Part shown: positions 12,836-43,351 of the stretch, piece after piece
Position numbering within the stretch: position 1 is the first letter of the stretch
Layout of the letters: each line of letters starts with the position of its first letter
NCBI GenBank assembly: GCA_048213135.1
Contig: PS015085.1
Location: 61,775 to 125,774, forward strand
DNA: 64,000 nucleotides
Direction of reading: 5' to 3'
Source of the DNA: Reclinomonas americana ATCC 50394
Lineage: Eukaryota > Jakobida > Jakobea > Jakobida
The notes under the pieces: generated by a model
Database searches by the model: none
What the model saw: the letters and a program-made list of their open reading frames with translations, nothing else
Told to the model about the DNA's origin: nothing
Translations under genes and position numbers: made by a program

Positions 12836-12885
<50 letters not shown>

Positions 12886-12900
12886 TGTGTGGAGAGAGAG
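11160..12900. repeat. (GA)n, (GAAC)n and self-complementary (ACGT)n tracts flanking two gaps
   Basis: (GA)n at 11186-11255, GAAC units, then (ACGT)n at about 11293-11340 and related GTAC/GTTAC sequence up to the gap 11373-11543. A second (ACGT)n block runs from 12756 to 12833 right after the gap 12736-12755, followed by (GA)n to 12900. ACGT is its own reverse complement, so both blocks can fold into long hairpins. Confidence 0.85.
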
Positions 12901-12912
12901 AGAGAGAGCAAG
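11816..12912. promoter_or_regulatory. Shared upstream region between divergent NAA35 and the FG/HMG gene
   Basis: About 1.1 kb separates the two start codons. I see no clear TATA box or other core element. It contains a degraded-looking copy of part of the next gene's first exon (about 12195-12360) and the repeat tracts noted separately. Confidence 0.4.
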
Positions 12913-15353
12913 ATGCACAATCGAAACAACCGCCACCACTACAGTGACAGTGAGAGTGAGAGTGAATACGGCGAAGAATTAGAAGACGACGATGCGTCTT
13001 CTCACTCTTCCTCTTCCTCTCGTTCTCGCTCTCGCTCTCCGGCTCGCTTCTTTCCCGGACTGGTCTCTGCGAATGTTCAATTTGAAGTCTTGCAAGAACA
13101 AGCCGCGTGGCTTCCCCCGCGTTCCCCGCTAGGCGGCGATTATGATGAAGAAGATGAGGAGGCAGTGGCGGAGGCGGAGGAGGTTGATGAGGAGGAGCTG
13201 AATAGGCCGAAGAAGAAGAAACGAGTGGAGGTGAGTGTGTGTGAGAGAGAGTGATTGCGTGCATGCATGCATTCTCGTATCCGAACGCGCTTCCTCATTT
13301 CTCCTTGACTCTCTCTCTCTCTCTGTCTTGTGGCATTCACTGAGTTGCTCATCTCCTCTCCTTCGTCACTCACTGACTCACTCTCCACTCATTCACTGTG
13401 ACATTGCTTGCAGCAAGACACAAGTTGCAGTCTCTCTTCACTTGGTTCTCACTCGCCCAACTTTCCTCCTTCCGCTCTCTGAGTCCCTCATATCATCTTC
13501 TCCCCTTACTCACTCACTCACTGACTTGCTCCCGCACTCAGTCACTGTGGCACTGCTTGCATAGTGCAAGACACAATGCATTCTCTCTTCACCAAGCTCC
13601 CACTCGCTCAACTTTTCCTCATTCCAGTCACTGAGTTGCTCATCTCCTCTCCTCTCTTGTTCTCTGACTTGCTCTCTGACTTGCTCTCTCTCTCTCTATC
13701 ACTCACTGTGACAATGCCTGAGCATCGCAACGCACCATTGATCTCTTTCTTCATCAATGTCCTCTCCTCGCTCGCCGTGTTGCAGTCTCTGAGTCTCTCA
13801 TCTCCTCTCTTGCTCACTGACTTGCTCTCTCTCTGTATCAATGCCTGAGCATTGCCTTCTCTCTTCACCAGTCCCAACGCATTCTCATTCACTTTTCTCC
13901 TCTATCTCCTCGCCTCTCCTTTGCCTTCCCTCCTTCCCTCCACAGCCCCTGGCCCCCGCCCGCAAATCCGGCCTCACAAGACCCCTCCGCATGGCGATGC
14001 CGCTGATGAGACCCGCCGATCTACTACAACCGCTGCCGCCACTGCAGCACTTGCCGCCGTTCCCGCCACCGGCTGCTCCGTTCCAGCTGAAGGAGGTGGC
14101 GGATCCCTTCAAGCATCTCGTCGTGCAGCTGGCGCGCGAGTTGGATGCCGTCATGGCCGCCGCCGGCTTCCCGTCGTACCTGCATGATGATGTTGATGAC
14201 GACGATGATGCCGACGATGAGGAAGAAGAAGCAGAGGAGAAGGATGACGTGGAGCATCAGCAGGCGCGCAAGATGAAGAAGGAGGTAGAGGCGGCGGCTG
14301 AAGAGAAGCAGCAGGAGAAGAAGGAGATGCCGGAGGACGACAAGGAGGAGCAGGAGCAGTTGGCGGCGTCGGTGCGCTCGCCTGGCGCCCCGCTGGCTGT
14401 TGCGGATATCTTTGAGGTGCGTGCTGTGTGAAGCGCCTGGTGTGCGACTTGATTCCTCACCAACATCGCTGTGTGCCAGATCGAGCGCGTGCAATGCATG
14501 TTCTGCCACGATCAGACGTTCGAGTACATTGTGTTGCCCGAGTGCTTGACGCCACACCCGCTGTGCTACGGCTGCTTCACGTGAGTTTCTGCTCGCAGTA
14601 TGCGTGTGTTCTTGACTCACCATCTTCTCTACGCAGCGCGTACTACGAGGCGGAGTTGCATTCATTGCAGGCCGCCGACGCATGTTTCAAGTGCACTTGT
14701 TGCTCGGCGGTGCGTATTTAGTGTGGAGCGTGTGAGACTCTCGCTGACCTTCAATGCAGGAGTCGGTGGTGCGCCGCGGAAGCGACATTCACGAGTTTGT
14801 GTGCCTCTCGCCGGTTCAACTGAAGCGCAAGTTTCGTGTTTCTCCTTCTATTGTTGCAGCTTGGTGGCGGTGCTCATTTTTCTGTGACAGTCGCGATGGT
14901 GCGGAGGGCGTTTTTGACAAGCACGACGCCGCCAGCCTTGTGTGCTCACTGCACCGTGCTCCACTGACCCTCGTCGATCTCAAATCCATGTCGCCGTTGT
15001 GCGAGCAGTGCGCGGCGAGGTTGGTGATGGTGCTGCGCGCGTTTCTATTGAAGTTGCGTTAAACTCGATAAGCACAGCGCGCCAAAGCAGTACACGCTGG
15101 TCAAGGCCGACGACGACGCAGCGGCGCAGATTCGTACGAATGTGCGCGCAACGGTGAGTGCCTGGCAGGTGGTGTGTGTCACGGTTGGGACAGGGGAGGT
15201 TGTCAGAGGACTTTGCACCCTGCACTCGCTTGGCAGATGGAACGCAGAACCGCCCGTCTGATAAGTTTGTAGATGTTGGCGAATGTGTTCTTCTGTCTCT
15301 CTTGTCCTTGTTCAGTTAGCTTGAAGATGTGCCTTCTTTCCCTCTTCTCACTG

Positions 15354-15385
<32 letters not shown>

Positions 15386-15991
15386 GGCCCCCGTAGTCTG
15401 CAGTATTGAGAAGCAGAAGAGCGTTGTTCTCCTGCAGTTTATCATTCAAAATCGTCGGCGCTTGTGTTCTCTCTCTTCTCTCTTATCTCTCACTTTCTCT
15501 CTCTCACTCACTCACTCACTCCCTCTCTCTCTCTCTTTCTTGGCCTCCTTAGCTCGCATTGCTGAGGCGCAGCAGAGTGTCGTTCTTCCGCCGCATGTCT
15601 CTTGAAATCGTCGACTCGTTCTCTCTCTCTCTTGGCCCCATCAGCACAGCGTCATGCTCGTGCAGTTCGTCATTTGTAACGTGCAACAGACTTGAACATC
15701 GTGTCCTCTCTGTCCCTCGATCTCCTTCTTGGCCTCCTTAGCTCGCATTGCTGAGACGCAGAAGAGTGTCGTGCTCTCTCTCTCTCTCTCTCTCAGTCAT
15801 GTGCGAGAATTCTGCAAAACGCTGAGGTTTACTTTTCCACTCTGCTCTCATTCCTTGTCGCTATTGAGATGGAGCAGTGTCGCTCATTCTCTTCCTTTCT
15901 CCTCTCTCCCACTTCCCCCCTTCCGTCTCCCCCTTCCAACCCACACTTATTCTCATTCCTTGTCTCTCTTGTCCTTCATGCCGTTTCCCTC

Positions 15992-16023
<32 letters not shown>

Positions 16024-18912
16024 CTTTCCTTCTCCCCTTTCCCTTCCCTTACTTTCTCCTCCCCTTCTCTGTCCCCTTATCGCCCGTCCCCTAATATATT
16101 CCCTGTGTGTGTAGCGAGACTACGTTCAAAGGGCCACCAGCAAACTCCGAGTGGCGGTGGCCGAGCGCTCACGCAACGTGGAGGCGATGAAGACGGCGCT
16201 CGCAGCCGCCGAGGATCCTGTTGCGTGCCGCCACCCCGTCCGCCTCTCCACTCGTCCACTTCGCGCGCCACTCACCCCTTGCAGGCGGAGATTGATCGCC
16301 TGGTGGACCTTTTCCGGCACCAACTGCAAGACCTCGTGGCACAGGAGGTGCGAGCTCGCCAGCTCGCCATTCAGCGTGAACAGGGTGCGCACGTGGTCTC
16401 CTCTTTTTCTTGATATCTTTTCTTGTTGTTTATTGATTGACCTCACCAGAGTTCTTGTTGCGCGCCAACCGACAACTGGCGGAGCTCAATCCCACCAGCG
16501 AGTACTTGCAGAGACTTGACATTGCGCGCTGGGAGTCGCTGGACAAGACTCTGGTGGTTCGTGCCGCCTTTCTCACGTCACCGACAGAATTCGTGTGTTG
16601 CTCATCATTCTCTGCCGCATCACGCACACAGGACTTGCAGGAGAATTTCGAACGTGTGCGCTCCGCCGTTCGTGTCGCCCACTCTGTGACCGCCGACGGC
16701 GACTCGATCAATCGCTTCGTGCGCGTGTCTGCCTCGCCCGTGGCGCAGACGTCGGCCGCGGACATGCTGGCGGGTGAGTTGATACAAATAATGGCTTGTG
16801 CGAAACAGCCACTGACACCCTCCGTGTCGCGCAGGTGCCTTGGCCGGTATCAGTGAGAAGCGTCTCAAATCGCTTGCCGAGTCTCCCGATGCGCGAGCTG
16901 CCGCTGCTCGTCCTCCCCCTCTCGCCTACTCTGGCGTCACAGTGTTCGGCGTGCCCTTGTATCGGCAGCCAGCAGAGCAGCCTGTGGTTTCTGCCCAAGT
17001 CGGAGATCGCTCGGCCTCTCCGCTTCCGCCTGCAGATGGTGTTCGAATCAGGGCGTCGCCACAGCCAGCAGCGGGTGGTTTCGCATTCGGTGCTGCTGCT
17101 GCAGCGCCGGCCGAGGCACGTGCGGTTTCGCTCTCACAACGAGCCGCGTTCAGATTAGGTGTACCTGCACAACCAGCTGCGGCCAAATTTGTGTCGCCTG
17201 CTCCGTCTCCGCCGCCAGCGGAGGGTGGTTTCGGATTCAAGGCGGAAGCGCGTGCGGTTAGGTTCGGGCAACGTGCTGTGTCTCCGCAGCGTGCTCCTCC
17301 GCCAGCAGCGGCTGGTTTCGGATTCGGTGCTGCAGCACCTGCACCAAGTCCAGTGGTTGCAGCAATTGAAGCGGCCGCGGCAGCTGCCAGAGCGTTCCCG
17401 AACCTGAAACCTGCACCGCCTGGTTTTGGCATTGGTGGCGCCGCGGCTGCGCAGGCTGCAAAACCCGCATTTGGATTTGGTGGAGCCGCTGCTGCTGCTG
17501 CACAACCTGCGCAACCTGGTTTTGGCCTTGGTGGTGCCGCTGTTGCTGCACAACCTGGGCAACCGGCTTTCGGATTTGGTGGCGCACAGGTCCAACCTGC
17601 TGTTGGATTTGGTGGCGCCGCTGCTGCTGCACAACCTGCGCAACTTGGTTTTGGCTTTGGTGAGTCGGCTGTTGCTGCACAACCTGCGCAACCTGGTTTC
17701 GGCTTTGGTGGCGCCCCTGCTGCTGCGCAGGCTGCACAACCTGGGCAACCGGCNNNNNNNNNNNNNNNNNNNNTTTCGGATTTGGTGGCGCACAGGCCCA
17801 ACCTGCTGTTGGATTTGGTGGCGCCGCTGCTGCTGCGCAACCAGCGCAACTTGGTTTTGGCTTTGGTGGCGCCCCTGCTGCTGCGCAGGCTGCACAACCT
17901 GCGCAACCGGCTTTCGGATTTGGTGGCGCTGCTGCTGCTGCACAACCTTCGCAACCGGCTGTCGGATTTGGAAGTGCCGCTGCTACTGCGCAACCTGCGC
18001 AACTTGGCTTTGGCTTTGGCGGGGCGGCTGCTGCTGCACAACCTGCTTTCGGCTTTGGTGGCGCCCCTGCTGCTGCGCAGGCTGCACGACCTGCGCAACC
18101 GGCTTTCGGATTTGGTGGCGCTGCTGCTGCTGCACAACCTGCGCAACTTGGTTTTGGCTTTGGTGGCGCCGCTGCTGCTGCGCAGGCTGCACGACCTGCA
18201 CAACCTGGTTTCAAACTGGCAAACCAGCCTGCCGGCGGTGGCTTTGGATTCGGCTCTCCCGATGCTCCACCGGCGGCGGCTGCTGCGAAGCTTGCCCCCG
18301 TCGTGAAGAATAAGTCGGATGCTGCGGGGAACGGAAATGCGCCCAAGGAGGCGCCGGCAAATATGCCGAAGGGAAAAAACCCTGCTGCCCGTGGGTTTGC
18401 GAATCCAGCCGCAGGTTTCGACGATCCGCGTGCCGGTCAATTGATCGCCGGATTCGCTCCGGGTTCACGCCCAGACGCCGTTGGATTCGGCGGAGGCGCA
18501 GCCATACGCGTGCACGCGGCTCCGCAGCCCGTTGGATTTGGACCTCATGGTGGTGCTGCTGTTCCGGCTGCCGTCGCTGCCGCTGCTGCTCCTGTCCCTC
18601 CAAAAGGCAAAGTCAGCGACGATGCAATCGACCGCCCCCTCAACCCGTTCCTGCGATTCGCGCGTGCGAAGCAGGAGGAGTTCAAAGCGAAGGTTTTGTG
18701 GGGCGTTTGTGATGCTGTGGTGTTCCTATCCTTGTCAACTGATTGTTGTTGTGCAGCATCCGGATCGCCCGGCCTCGGTGATTGTGAAACTCTTGGGTCA
18801 GGCGTGGAAGGAAATGTCGGACGCCGAGAAAGCCGTTGCGTCATGCGTGTGTACCTCGTGATTGTCATCTCTCTCGGCACTCAAAAGTGTCACTCTTCTG
18901 CAGACCTACTGA
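12913..18912 (+). CDS. Multi-domain protein: NLS, RING/B-box-like fingers, coiled coil, FG repeats, HMG box
   Basis: Exons: 12913-13230, 13946-14416, 14480-14580, 14637-14709, 14760-15019, 15078-15153, 16115-16219, 16285-16384, 16450-16553, 16632-16773, 16835-18692 (with gap 17754-17773), 18757-18834, 18904-18912; about 1,230 aa. Order: Ser/Arg and acidic N-terminus ending in PKKKKRVE (SV40-like NLS); acidic coiled region; cysteine-rich block with CMFCH, LCYGCF, CFKCTCC and a B-box-like pattern CSLH...LCEQC; helical coiled-coil exons (16115-16773); about 500 aa of Ala/Gln-rich FG repeats (GFGFGGA type); then an HMG-box half (NPFLRFARAKQEEF ... LLGQAWKEMSDAEK). The frame changes across the N gap only because the gap length is arbitrary. 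The HMG box stops after helix II (EKATY then TGA). FG repeats suggest contact with nuclear pores or a condensate; zinc fingers plus coiled coil resemble TRIM proteins. I know no protein with this combination, so function is open. Confidence 0.8.
13231..13945 (+). repeat. Intron with about three diverged ~120-160 bp repeats
   Basis: The segment with CTCACTGACT, GTGACATTGCTTGCA and CAAGACACAA motifs recurs near 13395, 13545 and 13690, each followed by CTCGCCCAACTTTCCTC-like sequence. A similar situation exists in the intron 15154-16114, where TTCTTGGCCTCCTTAGCTCG recurs near 15538 and 15727. Confidence 0.6.
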
Positions 18913-18981
18913 GCAAGAGACACACACGTGAAGATTGTCTATGCGATTCTCTATTGTTATTTGGTAATGAAAAAAGCGAGG

Positions 18982-23394
<4,413 letters not shown>

Positions 23395-23735
23395 CACAAA
23401 ACAACAAAGACAATAAACTCGGGGACATAAGGACACATGCAAGCTGCGAAGCGTAAGTGATGAACAGCTGCGCGAAGTGCCGAGAAGCAACTGAAGAAGC
23501 CTGTTCTTTGTAAACGTGCACTCTTTGCATTTCAGTGCAGGCGAAGAACGTCGTGGTGGAAGTCGAGCTGCATGCAATCAGCAGCTGTCTCGGAACAACA
23601 GTCTCGACGACAGCAATGTTGTTCGCGCTCCCTCTTGGAGCTTCGACCAAGCCAAGAACTGCGATCTGCACAGATAGAAGCACTTGGAGCCCCTGTTCTG
23701 CAACCAAGTCACAACCCTCACCCTTCAGTCTTCTT

Positions 23736-24968
23736 TCACGGCATACACTCCCTCCCCCGCACCACCCCCACCTCCACCACTCGCCACTCACTCCACTCAC
23801 TCCTCGCCCTCCCCGGCGGCGTCTCCCGCTCCCGCCACACCACCTTGCCCGACGCCGTCCGCACCACCATCGTCTGCGACACAGTCGAAAACGACGCCGC
23901 CAAATGCTCTGGCTCGTGACCGCGCACAAACACCGCCTGACAGCACACCAGCTCATGCTCGTCGCGATAGACACCGGGCCGGAAGAGCGTCGCATCGCGT
24001 AGCCGCTCGTCCACGGGTGGCGCGTCGGCATCGGACCTGCGCTCCTTGTTTAGCAAAGCACACTCGGTGTCGTCGCTGCCCAAACGAAACATGAGCTCCG
24101 CCAAGCCATCGCACAGCTGCTCGACCAGTGCCGACTCGTCCTCTTCACTCGCCTGCAGTGACTCCAGCAGCCTCTGCAGTCCATCGCGCACCACTTGCGT
24201 CTTGGGTCCGTGCGTGGCCTCGTCCAACACCGATCCGTTCGACACGGCCAGCAGCAGAGGCGGGCGCAGAGTGCGTCGCGGGATCTCCTCATTGTCGTGT
24301 GTGGAAAGAGGGCGATTGGTGACGACGAGGACCTCGTGCTCCAGAGGCGCAAACGCGTTGCAGGTGGTCAGTGAGAAGCCGTGGAAGCGGTGCCACTCGG
24401 CAATGTCGTCGGGTGACTCGTCTCCACTGGCGATGTTGCTGTGAGGAGGGAGTGAGTGAGAGGGAAGGAGGGAGGGAGGAGAATGAGAGAGAGACTCAAC
24501 ACGACGAGTTGTCCTCGCGATCGGGCTCCGCTGCCTGGTGCAGGTGGCGCCACGACATCGCTCACTCGATCGTCGTAGTTGGTGAGAGCGACAAGGCGAC
24601 CTTTGAGTCACATGAGTGAGAGAGAGAGATGGAGGAGAAGTGATTGTGTGTCTGTGAGCGGACCTGTGTGGGTGTTGAGAGCGATAAAGGAGCCTTGGCT
24701 TTTGATGTCGAGTGGGCGCAGGATGCCGGTGGAAGGGTCGATGGAGGCGGGTTCACTGTCGCGGCCCTGTGAGTGAGAGAAAGTGAGAGTGGGGGAGAAG
24801 AGAGGGAGGGAGGGAATGAGGACGCACTGGTACTTCGTCGCGATTGAAGGCCAACACCAGTGGGAATGCTGTGTGGAGTGTGAGTGAGTGCTTTAGTGAA
24901 CGTGGGAGTGGTGAGGGTGGGGAAAGAGAACTTGGGTGCATGCCGATGGCCAACACGAGGAGGCACAT
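23736..24968 (-). CDS. TANGO2: TANGO2 (NRDE family) protein
   Basis: TANGO2 proteins are involved in mitochondrial/ER lipid and haem handling; their precise activity is still debated. Exons: 24968-24932, 24868-24828, 24766-24664, 24600-24501, 24438-23736; phases agree, about 327 aa (human 276). The N-terminal MCLL, FPLVLAFNRDE (the NRDE signature), SFIALNTHTGRLVALTNY and RGQLV match the family in order. The C-terminal 80 aa are longer than usual and have no clear match. The NRDE family is sometimes predicted to use an N-terminal Cys nucleophile, and Cys2 is present here. Donors GTTCTC and GTTGAG are used in introns 1 and 4. The first exon exists in two tandem copies (see repeat at 24866-25140). 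The gene lies head-to-tail with the helicase, 341 bp apart. Confidence 0.88.
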
Positions 24969-25140
24969 TGTGATTGAGCTGTAAATGGTCGTCTACACAA
25001 GCGATACGTGCAGAAATGTGCTGCATTGTGTGAGGTGTGTGTGAGTGCTTTAGTGAAGAGTGGCGAGTGTGGAGGAGGAGAACTTGGGTGCATGCCGATG
25101 GCCAACACGAGGAGGCACATTTGTGATTGAGCTGTAAACG
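24866..25140 (-). repeat. Tandem duplication (~152 bp) containing TANGO2 exon 1
   Basis: A unit with an AGTGCTTTAGTGAA motif, AACTTGGGTGCATGCCGATG, the exon and GTGATTGAGCTGTAAA occurs twice. ATG codons lie at 24968 and 25120, both followed by codons for MCLLVLAIGMHP. The copies differ by small substitutions and one indel just upstream of the ATG. Confidence 0.85.
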
Positions 25141-25826
25141 AAGCATTTACACAACGACAGTTTCGCGGGTTGGGCTCTAACAAGCTCGGCGGACACCATA
25201 AAGCCACTTCATTGATGCGCACAGAATGAAGCACGAAAGCGCTGCGCTACAGATACCCATTGACGAGCTGGCTCTACAGTAGATATCGAGGAAACAAGAA
25301 TTCATTCACCAACAGCTGTCTTGATGACCCAAGTTCAACCATATCCAAAACATCAACACAGACACCAATCTTGAGGCAGCAGCGGGTTCCTTGTGTGTGT
25401 GTGTGTGTTCGCTCTCGGAGCTCCGAACAAGTCGAGAACTGCGATCTTCACCGCATAAGCGTGCTTGCCTGNNNNNNNNNNNNNNNNNNNNACCGCAAAC
25501 AGCGCGGTTGAACAGTTGCATACATTGGACGCCAGCGTGTATGGTTGCTGTAACACACTGACAGTTGCAAGGTACAGAACACAAGCTCGGAGAACCGCAA
25601 AAAGATCGAATTATTGTGAATTATTTGACTTTTTTTTCGCTTATTGTCATCATGTCTCCTTCTCTGGTGATCACCATCATGCGGCTGTGTGTTGCAGCTA
25701 GCATCAGCATAGTTGCTGCTGTTGTTGCCTCCACCGAATAGAGGCACTTCGGTTGTGTCGACAGTCGACATCGACCTCGACATCGACCTTTGCATTTCCC
25801 TTTTTTTGCTTCTTTGCTTGCGAGAG
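25141..25826. other. Intergenic region between divergent TANGO2 and ALC1
   Basis: Holds gap 25472-25491 and a short (GT)n tract. No coding or RNA gene recognised. It must carry both promoters; a pyrimidine-rich stretch and GACATCGACCTC direct repeats lie just upstream of the ALC1 start. Confidence 0.4.
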
Positions 25827-37209
<11,383 letters not shown>

Positions 37210-37606
37210 AAATAAGTAGTTAGGGTAACGTGTTGCAATGCACACTCTGCCACGCTTTGTGCTGATCGCTTCTAAGTAGTTGGGGGGACGGGTTGTGATG
37301 CACACTCGGGAGAACACGGTGGAGTTGCCGTGGATCGAGCACTGCGTTTGTCTTGGCCGCCGCACCGCACATCGGAATCTCTCCACAGTTTAGAAAATAG
37401 TAGTTGGGCAACGTGTTGCAATGCACGCTTTGTCCCGGTGTGATGATCGCTGCAGAAGTAGAATGGGCACATGGTGCAATGCACACTCTACCACCTCGTA
37501 TGACGATTGCTTCAGAAGCACAGTAGAATGGACGCATGTTGCAAAGCACGCTCTGCTACCCGGTGTGATGATCACTTCAGAAGAAGAATGGCACTGCTGC
37601 AATGCC
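37210..37606 (+). repeat. Downstream repeats built from a copy of the last ALC1 exon
   Basis: Sequence 37309-37393 repeats the end of the last exon (GGAGAACACGGTGGA through the stop TAG), about 184 bp after the original, with a few substitutions. Around it a 60-65 bp unit with AACGTGTTGCAATGCACNCT and TGTGATGATCGCTTCAGAAG motifs is repeated about six times. Confidence 0.85.
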
Positions 37607-38246
37607 TTCCGTTCCTTTCCTCCGTCTCCTCTCCCTTCCCCTCCCCGTTCTCCTTCTCTTCCCTCTTCCCCTCGCCTTCTCCTTTGCCTACACGCGCACA
37701 CCGTGTGATGATCGCTTCAGATTACACTCAGTCACATTCACGCACACATCAGCAGCAGCAGCATACACAGGTACACGCAGGGTGGCGAGTTGCCGCACTG
37801 ACCCCAGAAACAAGAAACAAAACAGAAATCCACAGCAGAGTCGTCATCCATCCCAGTCGTCGCATCCTCCACCACACACCACAGTCACCGTCAGCACCGC
37901 CCACCACCGCCGTCGTCGTCGTCTTCAATTGTACTCTTTGACACACGTGTCAAAGGAAGGACGAACGCGGCGGATGGGCGACATGACAGAACCGTGCGTG
38001 CAGCAGTGGCGCGAAAACAAACAGACACTCAACAACGAGTCCACCCTTTCCGTGTCTCGGCAACAACACACCAGCACCCACATACCAGAAAAAGAGGAAA
38101 AGAAAAACAGACACAAAATGACCATAAAGAAGAGCCGCGCACTTCTCCAAACACCACCCCGTCGACGACCCAAAGCGTACTCAAAAGCGGTGCGGAGAAA
38201 CAGCAACAGCAACAAAAANNNNNNNNNNNNNNNNNNNNGTCGCTGC
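37607..38246. other. Intergenic region between convergent ALC1 and IDH
   Basis: Pyrimidine-rich, then mixed sequence with gap 38219-38238. Open frames exist but resemble no known protein. Nothing else seen. Confidence 0.4.
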
Positions 38247-41972
<3,726 letters not shown>

Positions 41973-43351
41973 TGCTTGTGGAGAAGAGTGGGGTATACTC
42001 TGGATAACGAAGGGAAGCGACTGAGGGTTTCGCACGGCTGGGCGCGAAAGGATGAGTGGGACGTTGTGTGGGACAGCGACGGTGCATGTACGACGAGTGG
42101 AGGTGGTTGGCGATGGTGTTGCGGTGTGGATTGGAGAAGGTGATGTGGTGTGTGGCGTGCATCTGCTGGTTTCTTTGCTGGAGTTGTCGCAGAACGTCGG
42201 GGAAGCTTGCCGAAGTTGATTGTTGATATCCCAGACAGCTTCATGGCCTTGCATTGCTTTTCAACGTTCAAGATCAGAACTAATAGCCTCCAACGACCAA
42301 GACATGGCAGTGAAGGGGCCGGCACAAGCTCAGAAGCAAGCATGAAGACCGCAGCCACGCGACCAACCCATATGCATGTGGCGCTTGATCATAATTCAGT
42401 GCCAGCAGACGGCGATCGTGGAGGTGCAACATCAGAATCAACAGCCTCCGGCAACCGGCAGCGAAGGGTCAAGCTCAGAACCAGGCACGTGGATCGCCCG
42501 CCGCGATCAACCTGGCATCGCTGGCCCTGGCAGAAAAAGAACCAAGCAATCGGCAACCACCTCCGACAACAAGGAGGTCGTTGGTCAGAAGTTCCAGCAC
42601 AGTGCCAGTCCACAGCAGCGCACTCCAACGCGGCGAAGCGCGATCCACTAACAGTCGATCAAACAGCAGCAGCCACAGACAACCAGAACACTCGTGCCTG
42701 TCAACGAGTCGCCGACCACGGCAGATGAAGAACCAAGCACAGCACCACCATCCGACAACCAGGGCAGTCGCGTTGGAACGGCGGACGATCAGAGCGAAGC
42801 AGTCTGCCTTGCGGCAACCAACTCTGTCGCTGACAAAGGGAGAGGAAGAGCCATAGGTCGTTGCTCACCAGATCCAGCTCATTCTGAGCAACCAGTTCGT
42901 CGTCAGTAGCCACGAGCTCAAGCGCGACACCGTCAATCGATCAATCAGCAGCAGCCTCCGACGACCAGAACACTCGCGCTTGTCAACGAACAGACTCCAT
43001 CCAAAGCTGAAGGGTGTCAGTCGCTGACAGCAGCAAATGAAGAACCAAGCACAGCACCACCCTCCGACAACAAGAGCACTTGCGTTGGCATGGCGGACGA
43101 TTAGAACCAAGCGGTCTGACATGGCAGCGACCGACCCTGCCACTGACCAAAGAAGTTAACAAGAGCAAACTGAAGTCACCTCCGAGAACCACGCGTCCAC
43201 TCTCCAGTTCGCCGTCAGCAGCCATGCCAGCTAATCATCGGTATACCGCCGTCTCTATTCACACATGCACACACTCCAAGCAAAGACAACTGCGTTGACA
43301 CTCTCCCTTCTCTAAACAGATGCTCCCTTCACTTTCCACCCCCCCTTCCCC
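41973..43351. repeat. Upstream of IDH: diverged ~300 bp repeats, no gene recognised
   Basis: The motif AAGAACCAAGCACAGCACCACC followed by TCCGACAAC and a GCGTTGGNANGGCGGACGAT block appears near 42725 and 43031, with a weaker copy near 42535. Associated motifs (GTCAACGA, ACCACTCGCG/ACTCGTGCC, CAGCAGCAGCC) also recur. Open frames exist in several directions, but the repeats shift phase and no protein family is visible. Confidence 0.6.

Noticed and set aside
14836-14860. Short intron within the B-box-like exon 14760-15019
   Set aside because: It would be only about 24 nt; the frame is open throughout, so I kept the exon continuous.
16926-18440. A 500-codon frame antisense to the FG repeats, rich in Cys and Ala
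   Set aside because: The FG-repeat codons (GCT, GGC, CAA) leave other frames open; the plus-strand frame alone continues into the HMG box and matches splice phases.
42150-42728. 192-codon plus-strand frame starting in the IDH 5' region
   Set aside because: Low codon bias, no domain, and overlap with repeat units that shift phase.
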